Positions 18,334-26,400 of a stretch of 44,500 nt of DNA are shown here, in pieces; the stretch's first letter is position 1; every line of letters begins with the position of its first letter. A model generated the notes under the pieces. It searched no databases. It worked only from the letters and a program-made list of their open reading frames with translations, and was not told where the DNA came from. The position numbers were made by a program, and so were the translations under genes. The stretch is from contig NZ_JADOGI010000074.1 of assembly GCF_015645445.1 (NCBI RefSeq), positions 1 through 44,500 on the forward strand. The letters are read 5' to 3'. This DNA is from Nonomuraea cypriaca. GTDB taxonomy: Bacteria; Actinomycetota; Actinomycetes; Streptosporangiales; Streptosporangiaceae.

Positions 18334-19133
18334 GACTCCAGGCCGCTCAAGTGAAGCTCGGGTACGGCGACCGCCTCATCGTCGACGGCCTCGACCTCGG
18401 CGTCGAGGCGGGCACCGTGACCACGATCATCGGCCCGAACGGCTGCGGCAAGTCCACCCTGCTGCGCGCCCTCGGCCGGCTGCTCAAGCCGCAGGGCGGC
18501 GAGGTGCTGCTGGACGGCAAGCGGATCGACAGGATCCCCACCCGCGAGGTGGCCAAGATCCTCGGCGTGCTCCCCCAGGCGCCCACCGCTCCCGAGGGGC
18601 TGACCGTGGCCGACCTGGTGGCGCGGGGCAGGCATCCGCACCAGACGTGGTACCGGCAGTGGTCCTCCGACGACGCGGGCGCGGTGGCGGCCGCGCTGGA
18701 CATGACGGGACTGGCCGACCTGGCAGAACGTCCGCTGGACGAGCTGTCGGGCGGGCAGCGGCAGCGGGCGTGGATCTCCATGGCGCTGGCGCAGGGCACG
18801 GATCTGCTGCTGCTCGACGAGCCGACGACGTTCCTGGACCTGGCGCACCAGGTGGAGGTGCTGGAGCTCGTACGGCATCTGCACCAGGAGGCGGGCCGTA
18901 CGGTCGTCATGGTCCTGCACGACCTGAACCTGGCCGCCCGCTACGCCGACCGGCTGGTGGCCATGCGCGCCGGGCAGGTCGTCGCCTCGGGCACGCCGCA
19001 CGAGGTGCTGACCGAGGAGCTCCTGCGCGAGGTGTTCGAGCTGGACGCCAAGGTCATCGAGGATCCGGTGGCGGGGACTCCCCTGGTGGTGCCGATCCGC
19101 CCGATTTCGCATCCTGGAGGGCCGCGAGCCTGA
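18330..19133 (+). CDS. iron-siderophore ABC transporter ATPase
   Basis: An ABC ATPase of 267 residues of the FecE/FepC type. Walker A is GPNGCGKST (about residues 33-41), the signature is LSGGQRQR, Walker B is LLLLDEPTTFLDL, and the switch His lies in VMVLHDLNLAARYAD. It drives uptake through the two FecCD subunits. The ATG at 18330 overlaps the permease stop codon (ATGA). The last 80 bases (19054-19133) overlap the end of the convergent MFS gene on the other strand, which is unusually long for a convergent overlap. Confidence 0.96.
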   Translation: MRLQAAQVKLGYGDRLIVDGLDLGVEAGTVTTIIGPNGCGKSTLLRALGRLLKPQGGEVLLDGKRIDRIPTREVAKILGVLPQAPTAPEGLTVADLVARGRHPHQTWYRQWSSDDAGAVAAALDMTGLADLAERPLDELSGGQRQRAWISMALAQGTDLLLLDEPTTFLDLAHQVEVLELVRHLHQEAGRTVVMVLHDLNLAARYADRLVAMRAGQVVASGTPHEVLTEELLREVFELDAKVIEDPVAGTPLVVPIRPISHPGGPRA

Positions 19134-20307
19134 CCTGCCGCAGCGGCGACCACAGCAGGACCGCGGCGATGACGAGCCAGGTCACCCCGGCGAAGCCCAT
19201 CAGCGCGTACGCGTTGCGCGTCACCGACTCGAACACCCCCGTGGCCAGCGAGGCGAGCGGGATGGACATGAACGCGATCATCCTGGCCGTGCCGAGCACG
19301 CGCCCGAGCAGGTGGTCGGGGACGAGCAGTTGACGGACGGTCGCCGAGGCCACGATCGACACTCCCGCGGCGGCGAACTGCGCCATCCAGGCCAGCCCGA
19401 TCAGCACCGGACCGCGCGCCGCGATCATCGCCAGCATCGACAGGCCGCCGGCCGCGATCGCCCCGCAGATCGTCGGCCCGGCCGGATACCTGCGGATCAG
19501 CCTGCCGCCGAGCAGCGCCCCGAGCACCGCGCCCAGCCCCTGGAAGGCGTACACCACGCCGATCGCGCCCGGTGTGAACCCGTGGTACGAGCTGAGGTAG
19601 TAGACCAGTCCCGCCAGCAGCAGCCAGACGCCGAAGTTGCAGGCCAGGGCGCTGAGCGCGGTCGTGAGCACGACCTTGTCGCCGCGGAAGAGGAAGCGCA
19701 GCCCCTCGCGCATGTCCGCGAGCACGGACCGCCCCCTGGCCGCCACGGCCGGCGTCGTCCTGATGAGCCAGATCAGCAGCGCCGAGCCCAGGAACGTGGC
19801 GGCGTCGACGTAGATCGCGACCTGGTAACCGAGGCCCACGACGAGCGCGCCGCCGACCACCGGGCCGATCATGTTCACCGCGTGCTCGCCCATGTGGATC
19901 CGCGCGTTCGCCTGCGGCAGCCGGTCCACGGGGACCAGCGACGGCAGGATCGAGCGGAACGCGGGCTGGTAGAGCGGATCCACGCAGGCCAGCAGGAACG
20001 CCACCAGGTAGATCGGGCCCGGCCCCGCCACGCCGGCCGTGACGATGACTGCGAGCAGGGTCGTGATCCCCGCGGCGACGAGGTCGCCGAGCACGAGCAC
20101 GCGCCGCCGGTCCAGCCGGTCGGCCAGCACCCCGCCGAACATCCCCAGCGCCAGGTAAGGCAGGTACTCCATGACGTAGACCAAGCCCGTGCCGAGCGCC
20201 GACCCGGTCAGGTCGTACACCAGCAGCGGGAGCGCCAGACGGTAGATCCAGGTGCCGAGCGAGGAGGCGAGGAACGCTGCCAACAGGAGCCAGTACCGCC
20301 TGCCCAT
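19054..20307 (-). CDS. MFS transporter (EntS/MFS_3-like exporter)
   Basis: A 12-helix major facilitator of 417 residues. The first helix pair (SSLGTWIYRLALPLLVYDLT) and the loop GGVLADRLDRRRVLVLGD resemble the MFS_3/EntS exporter group. The start is at 20307, three bases after the stop codon of the TPR-protein gene, so the two are almost certainly co-transcribed. The C-terminal tail (after LRQVRLAALQD) is Pro-rich and encoded opposite the end of the ATPase gene. Since the other neighbour is an iron-siderophore importer, siderophore export is one possibility. Export of the product of the nearby micro-ORF is another. The substrate cannot be settled from sequence. Confidence 0.9.
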   Translation of the reverse strand: MGRRYWLLLAAFLASSLGTWIYRLALPLLVYDLTGSALGTGLVYVMEYLPYLALGMFGGVLADRLDRRRVLVLGDLVAAGITTLLAVIVTAGVAGPGPIYLVAFLLACVDPLYQPAFRSILPSLVPVDRLPQANARIHMGEHAVNMIGPVVGGALVVGLGYQVAIYVDAATFLGSALLIWLIRTTPAVAARGRSVLADMREGLRFLFRGDKVVLTTALSALACNFGVWLLLAGLVYYLSSYHGFTPGAIGVVYAFQGLGAVLGALLGGRLIRRYPAGPTICGAIAAGGLSMLAMIAARGPVLIGLAWMAQFAAAGVSIVASATVRQLLVPDHLLGRVLGTARMIAFMSIPLASLATGVFESVTRNAYALMGFAGVTWLVIAAVLLWSPLRQVRLAALQDAKSGGSAPPGESPPPDPR

Positions 20308-20310
20308 GGG

Positions 20311-21987
20311 TCACACCTCGGTGAGCGCCCGCCCGATGTCGTCGTCGCCCGGGGCCAGCTCGGCGGCTCTCAGCAGGTCGTGCCTGGCCTTCTCCGGCCG
20401 TCCCGCGGCCTGGTAGACCACGGACCTGTTGAACAGCAGCTCGGCCGTCTCCCCCAGTTTCAGCGCGCGCGTCAGGTCGGCCAAAGCCGCGTCGTGGTCG
20501 CCGCGCTCGAAGGCCAGCTCGGCCCGGCTCGCCCAGGCCGCCACCAGGTCGGGGTCGCGCTCCAGCGCCGCGTCGAAGGCCCGCCGCGCCTGCGGGTGCC
20601 TGCCCTCGGCCAGCTCCACCTGTCCGAGCACGCACAGCAGGTGGGGCTCGCGCGGCGTCAGGCCCAGCCCGCGCTCGACGTCCCGCCTGGCCTGCGCGTA
20701 GTCCCCGGCGGCCACCTCGAGACCGCTGCGGTTGACGTACGCGGGGGCGAACTCGGGGTCCAGCTCCAGCGTGTGGTCCAGGTCGGCGCGGGCGCCGTCG
20801 AGATCGCCGGCGGCGAACCTGAGCTCGGCCCGGTTGTAGTACGCCTCGGGGAACGGCGGGCTGAGCCGCATGACCGTCTCGTAGTCGGCCAGGGCCTCCT
20901 CCGGCCTGCCCAGTTTGTCCAGCAGGTTGCCCCGCTCCAGGTAGTAGTCGGGGTAGCCGGGGTCGGCCTCGATCGCCCGCGTGTAGTCGGCCAGCGCCTC
21001 CTCCCCGCGACCTGCCATGGCCAGCAGGAGCGCCCGGTTGGCGTGCAGCACCAGCCGGTGGATCGGGTGCTCGTCCGGCAAGTGCGTCTCGGCCAGGTCG
21101 ATGGCCTGCTGGACCAGCTCCATCGCGGCGTCGTAGCGGCCTCTGCGCACCTGGACCAGGGCCTTGCCGTTGAGGTCGAACCCGAGGTGGAAGGCCCGCT
21201 GCCGGGGGTCGGGCAGCAGCGACGTGATCGTGACCGCCTCGTTGATCCAGGCCAGGGCCTGCTCGGGGTCGCGCTTGGCCGGGTCGTGGTGGCGTACGAG
21301 GGTCATGGCGGTGGCGTAGGCGATGGTGGCGCGGTGCTTGGGGTCGGTGCTCTCGCGCCTGGCCCGGTCGTAGAGGTCGCGGGCCTCGTCCTCGCGTTCG
21401 ATGGCCTCCAGGGCGGCGGCGACCCGCTGCACGAGCAGCTCCCAGCCCCTCGGATCGTCGTCGTACGCCATGCCGCGCAGCGTCTCCAGGCCGGACTCGG
21501 CCATCGCGTGGTGGAAACCCTCGTCGCGCCAGCGGTCGAAGTCGGCGGGCAGCGGACCCACCGCGGGAGCCGACGGGCCCTCGTAGATCGTGAGGAGGGC
21601 CGGGTCGATCCTGCGCCGCAGCACGGTGACGAGCTCCGTGTCGGTGTGGTCGGCCGCGCCGAAATTGGTCACGGTCAGCCGCAACGGCCCCGCCCTGTGC
21701 AGGTGGTCGCGGACGAACTCGGCCAGCCCGTTGGCGATCCTGAGGCTGCGGCGGACGGCGGGAACGAGGACCCGCTGCCCCCTGGGCAGGTCGTCGACCA
21801 GCGAGCGCCTGCGGGCGGGAACGACCGTGCGCAGGTACGGGGCCGCCGCGCGGATCTCGATGTCGTGCTCGGCGACCAGGCCTGGCCAGCGCTCCAGCGC
21901 CGTGGGGACGAGACGGCCGAGCAGCGCGGCGCCGAACGTGTAGGGGCCGCCGATCCGGCGATCGGCGTCGAGCGCGATCGTGTCCAC
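20311..21987 (-). CDS. TPR-repeat protein with unrecognised N-terminal domain
   Basis: The protein has 558 residues. Residues 1-170 form a domain that I do not recognise, beginning with an RIGGPYTFGAALLGRLVP motif and containing HDIEIRAAAPYLRTVVPARR and SLRIANGLAEFV. From about 200 to the end there are tandem tetratricopeptide repeats, for example ALADYTRAIEADPGYPDYYL, EALADYETVMRLSPPFPEAY and GARADLDHTLELDPEFAPAY. It has no signal peptide, membrane segment or DNA-binding motif. I chose the GTG at 21987, which has GAGAGAGG upstream. The gene lies between a 24-codon micro-ORF (61 bp upstream) and the MFS gene (three bases downstream). It probably binds a peptide or protein partner; its function is unknown. 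Confidence 0.85.
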   Translation of the reverse strand: MDTIALDADRRIGGPYTFGAALLGRLVPTALERWPGLVAEHDIEIRAAAPYLRTVVPARRRSLVDDLPRGQRVLVPAVRRSLRIANGLAEFVRDHLHRAGPLRLTVTNFGAADHTDTELVTVLRRRIDPALLTIYEGPSAPAVGPLPADFDRWRDEGFHHAMAESGLETLRGMAYDDDPRGWELLVQRVAAALEAIEREDEARDLYDRARRESTDPKHRATIAYATAMTLVRHHDPAKRDPEQALAWINEAVTITSLLPDPRQRAFHLGFDLNGKALVQVRRGRYDAAMELVQQAIDLAETHLPDEHPIHRLVLHANRALLLAMAGRGEEALADYTRAIEADPGYPDYYLERGNLLDKLGRPEEALADYETVMRLSPPFPEAYYNRAELRFAAGDLDGARADLDHTLELDPEFAPAYVNRSGLEVAAGDYAQARRDVERGLGLTPREPHLLCVLGQVELAEGRHPQARRAFDAALERDPDLVAAWASRAELAFERGDHDAALADLTRALKLGETAELLFNRSVVYQAAGRPEKARHDLLRAAELAPGDDDIGRALTEV

Positions 21988-22048
21988 GCGACCTCTCTCC
22001 CGCCGGCCTGGGCCGACGTCCCTTGCTGAGACGCCGGCCACGGGTGGT

Positions 22049-22123
22049 TCAGCCGTTGTGCCTGGGCGCGGCCGCGGCCGCGGGCTTCACGGTTCCTGGC
22101 CGGTGAACGACGATCTTCTTCAT
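22049..22123 (-). CDS. 24-residue micro-ORF (candidate signal or RiPP-like peptide)
   Basis: An ATG at 22123 is preceded by AAGGGGGCGCAC, an almost ideal ribosome binding site, and opens a 24-codon frame. The product begins MKKIVVHRPGTVKP, continues with five alanines and ends PRHNG. It is basic at the N-terminus, has no Cys, and is too short for a classical signal peptide. It lies 61 bp upstream of the TPR gene on the same strand. A tiny leader-like ORF next to a TPR protein and an exporter is reminiscent of peptide signalling or ribosomal peptide loci, but I recognise no family. A leader peptide for translational control is an alternative. Confidence 0.5.
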   Translation of the reverse strand: MKKIVVHRPGTVKPAAAAAPRHNG

Positions 22124-22245
22124 GTGCGCCCCCTTGACCGAGCGATCATTGATGACCGGTATATGGCAGCACACGGTAAACGCGCCAATCAATACTTATC
22201 TGGTAAGGGCTATTTCGACGGTAATTACAGCCCGGCCGGAATCGG

Positions 22246-23445
22246 TCAGTCGCCCAGGATCGCGTCCACGAACACCTCGGGGTCGAACGGCGCCAGGTCG
22301 TCCGGCCCCTCGCCCAGCCCCACGAGCTTGACCGGCACGCCCAGCTCCCGCTGCACCGAGATCACGATGCCGCCCTTGGCGGTGCCGTCGAGCTTGGTCA
22401 GCGCGATGCCCGTGATGTTGACGACCTCGGCGAACACCTGGGCCTGGCGCATGCCGTTCTGGCCCGTCGTGGCGTCGAGGACGAGCAGCACCTCGTCGAC
22501 CGTGGCCTTCTTCTCGATGACCCGCTTGACCTTGCCCAGCTCGTCCATGAGCCCGGTCTTGGTGTGCAGGCGGCCCGCGGTGTCGACGATGACGACGTCG
22601 GCCTTCTCCTCGATGCCCTTGGCGGTGGCGTCGAACGCCACGGAGGCCGGGTCGCCGCCCTCCGGACCGCGCACCGTGTCGGCGCCGACCCGCTCGCCCC
22701 AGGTCTGGAGCTGGTCTGCGGCGGCCGCGCGGAAGGTGTCCGCCGCGCCGAGCACGACCTTCTTGCCGTCGCCGACGAGCGAGCGGGCGAGCTTGCCCGT
22801 GGTGGTGGTCTTGCCGGTGCCGTTGACGCCCACGATGAGGACCACCGCGGGCCGCTCACCGTGCTTCTGGACGCGGAGCGTACGGTCGAGGTCGGGGTTG
22901 ACCTGGGCGAGCAACTGCTCGCGCAGCAGGCCGCGGACCTCCTGCGACGTGCGGCTGCCGAGGACCTTGACCTTCGTGCGCAGCTCCTCCACCATGATGC
23001 GGGTCGGCGAGACGCCCACGTCGGCGGTGATCAGGCTCTCCTCGATCTCGTCCCACACCTCGTCGTCGAGCCGGTCGCGGGACAGCAGGTCAAGCAGCCC
23101 GCGCCCGAGCGAGCTCTGCGAGCGGGCCAGCCTCGAGCGCAGCCGCACCATCCGGCCCGCCGACGGCGGCGGCACCTCGATCTCGGGCACGACGACGGCC
23201 GGCTCGGCCGGCTTGACCGGCGGCGGCAGCGTGGTGGTCGCGCCCTCCCCCTCCTCCGCCGCGGGCCGCCGCTCCTCCTCGGGGAGAATGGGCGCCTCGG
23301 GCGGCTTGACCGGCGGGGGCGCCTTGCGCCGCGGCCTGAAGAGCAGGAAGAGGCCGCCGGCCGCCAGCAGGGCGACGACGGCCACGATCACGATGACGGC
23401 GAGGTAACCTTCCACAACATGCCAGTTTTCCAGATCGTCCGGCAT
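22246..23445 (-). CDS. ftsY: signal recognition particle receptor FtsY
   Basis: FtsY is the GTPase receptor that docks SRP-ribosome complexes at the membrane. This copy of about 399 residues has an N-terminal hydrophobic segment (about residues 13-38) and a short Pro/Glu-rich acidic linker. The NG domain follows, with GVNGTGKTTTTGKLA (G1), AADTFRAAAADQL, VDTAGRLHTK (G3) and TKLDGTAKGG (G4). An N-terminal membrane anchor is common in actinobacterial FtsY. I use the ATG at 23445; several in-frame GTG codons up to 23463 are possible alternatives. The gene follows smc by a few bases to tens of bases on the same strand, so the two are probably co-transcribed. Confidence 0.96.
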   Translation of the reverse strand: MPDDLENWHVVEGYLAVIVIVAVVALLAAGGLFLLFRPRRKAPPPVKPPEAPILPEEERRPAAEEGEGATTTLPPPVKPAEPAVVVPEIEVPPPSAGRMVRLRSRLARSQSSLGRGLLDLLSRDRLDDEVWDEIEESLITADVGVSPTRIMVEELRTKVKVLGSRTSQEVRGLLREQLLAQVNPDLDRTLRVQKHGERPAVVLIVGVNGTGKTTTTGKLARSLVGDGKKVVLGAADTFRAAAADQLQTWGERVGADTVRGPEGGDPASVAFDATAKGIEEKADVVIVDTAGRLHTKTGLMDELGKVKRVIEKKATVDEVLLVLDATTGQNGMRQAQVFAEVVNITGIALTKLDGTAKGGIVISVQRELGVPVKLVGLGEGPDDLAPFDPEVFVDAILGD

Positions 23446-23468
23446 GGTCACGCACACGACCACGCCGA

Positions 23469-26400
23469 TCAGGCGGACTCGCGCTCCCTGAGCCGCTGGC
23501 TGACCACCTGTGTCACACCGTCGCCGCGCATCGACACGCCGTAGAGCGCGTCCGCGATCTCCATCGTGCGCTTGTTGTGGGTGATGACGATCAGCTGCGA
23601 GCTCTGCCGCAGCTCCTCGAACAACCGCAGCAGCCGCTGCGTGTTGGTGTCGTCGAGCGCGGCCTCGACCTCGTCCATCACGTAGAACGGCGACGGCCGC
23701 GCCTTGAAGATCGAGATCAGGAAGGCCACGGCGGTCAGCGACCGCTCGCCGCCCGACAGCAGCGACAGCCGCTTGACCTTCTTGCCCGGCGGCCTGGCCT
23801 CGACCTCGATGCCGGTGGTCAGCATGTCGGCCGGCTCGGTGAGCACCAGCCGGCCCTCACCGCCAGGGAAGACCCTGGTGAAGATCTGCTCGAACTCGCG
23901 GGCCACGTCCTCGTACGCCGAGGCGAACATCTGCTCGACCCGGTCGTCGACCTCCTTGACCACGGTCATCAGGTCGCGCCTGGTCTTCTTGAGGTCCTCG
24001 AGCTGGGAGTTGAGGAACGCGTGCCGTTCCTCAAGCGCCGCGAACTCCTCCAGGGCCAGCGGGTTGACCTTGCCGAGCTGGTTCATCTGCCGCTCGGCCG
24101 CCCTGGCCCGCTTCTCCTGCTCCTCGCGTACGTACGGCACGGGCGGGTCGCCGGGGACCGGGGCCTCGGGGCCGTACTCGGAGGTCAGGGCCTCCACCTC
24201 GACCCCGAACTCCTCCAGCGCCCGCTGCTCCAGCTGTTCCAGCCGCAGCCGCTGCTCGGTGCGGGCCACCTCACTCCCGTGTACGCGGTTGACCAGCTTG
24301 TCGAGCTCCTGACCGAGCTCACGCACGCGTACCCGGACCTGCTTGAGCTCGGCGTCCACGGCGACCCTCGTGAGGTCGGCCTCGTCGCGCTCCCTGGAGG
24401 CGAGCTGGACCGAGGCCTCCAGCGCCTTGAGCACCCCCTTGGCACCCTTGCTGACGGCCTCGGCCACACCGGCCTGCCGCCTGCGCGTGGCGCGCTGAGC
24501 GGCCGCCTGAGCGCGTTCCTGACGCTCGCGCTGCGCCGCCCTCACGAGGCTGTCCGCGCGGCCCTCGATGCCCTTGACGCGCTCCTCGGCGGTGCGGACC
24601 TGCAGGCGGATGTCCATCTCGCGCTGCCTGGCGACCTCACAGGCGCCGGCCAGGTCGTCGCGGAGGTCGGTGGTGGGCTCGGTCTCCAGCTCCTGGGCGT
24701 ATTCGGCCTCGGCCAGGCGGACCTCGAGCTCGGCGAGCTCCTCCAGCCCCTCGGCGCGGGCCTCCTCCGCCTTGGTGACGCCGGCGGCCAGCCGCTCGGC
24801 CTCGTCATGGGCGGCGCCGGCGGCCGCTTCGAGCTGGGCCAGGCGTCTCGCGGCGGCGGCGCCGCGCTGGTCGGCCTCCCGCTGGCGGGCCCTGACCTGG
24901 TCGAGCGTGCCCTGGGCGGCGCTCACCCCGGCCTGGGCGGTGGTGACGGCGGTCTGGGCCTCGCTGACGTGGGCCTGGGCGGCTTCGAGCGCCGCCTGTG
25001 CGGCCTGCTCCCGATCGATCGCCTCGTCCATGGCCGTGGCGGTCTCCCCGACCTTGGCCTGCGCCTCCTCCAGGTCCGCGACGGCCTCGTCGAGCGCCGC
25101 CCTGACCTGGAGCACGGAGGTGCCGCCCGCAGAGCCGCCGCCGGCCAGGTGCGCACCCACCAGGTCGCCGTCCGTGGTGACGGCCCTCAGGCCAGGATGC
25201 CGCTCGACGAGTTCGCGCGCGGCGTCGAGATCGTCCACGACCACGACGTCCTTCAGCACGTGGTCGAGCGCGGGCCGCAGATGCTCGGGCACGGTGACCA
25301 GCTCAGCCACCCACCGACCACCACCGGGAGCCACCGCACGAGCACCACCGGGAGCCACCGCACGAGCACCACTAGGAGCCACCGTGCGAGCGGCACCACC
25401 ACCGGAACCAGAAGCCGCCGGGCGAGCACCTCCGCCACCGGAAGGTGCCGGGTGAACGCCTCCGTCACCGGCAGCCGCCGGGTGAGCGCCGTCGCTGACG
25501 GAAGATGCCGGACAAGCCCCACCGTCACCGGCAGCCGACGCGTGAGCGCCACCGTCACCGGGAGCCGACGGGTGAGCGTCCGCGGGGCCCTCGTCGCCGG
25601 CCGCGAGCGCGACCAGGAGCGTCGCCTGGCCCAGGCTCCGGGCGCGCAGCAGGTCGAGTGCCTCGACGGCGGTGTCCAGGGTCTTGACCGTGATCGCCTC
25701 AGCGACCGGGCCGAGGACGGCCGCGACCGCCGGCTCGGCGCCCGGCGCGACCTGCATCGTGGCCGCCAGCGGTCCGAGCACCCCGGCCAGGTCGGCGTCG
25801 AGCAGCGCCGCCCCGCCGTCGCCCTTGGCCAGCCCCAGCTCCAGGGCGTCGCGACGAGCGGCCAGCGCCGCCACCGAGCGCTGCGCCTCCTGGTCGGCGG
25901 CCCGAGCCGTCCCGACCTCCGAGGTGGCGGCCCGCAGGGCGGCGCGCGGCGCGTCGAGGCCCGACTTGGCCTCCTCCGCCGCCGCCCGCGCCTCGTCGGC
26001 GACCGCCTTCGCCTCCTCGACCACGGCCTGCGCCGTGGCCAGCTCCTCGGCGAGCGCCGGATCGACCGCGGGCTCCTCGAGCCGCTGCGTCTCCAGATCT
26101 TCCCTGGCCTGCCGCTCACGCTCGGTGGCGCCGGCCACGGCCTGCCGCAGCCGCCCGATCTCCTCCTCCGCCGCGCGGGACCTGCTGCGTACGGAGTCCA
26201 CCTGGCCGCGCAGCTTGGCCAGGCCCTCGCGGCGGTCGGCGGCGGCCCTGGCGGCCATCGCGAGCCGCCGCTCCTCAGCGCTCAGCTCGGCCTCGGACTC
26301 CGCCCTGCGCTGGACGGCGTCCTCCAGCAGCTCGTGCGCCTGTTCGAGCTCGGCCTTGAGAATCAGCTCGCGTTCGCGCACCTCGGCCGCCTCGCGTTCG

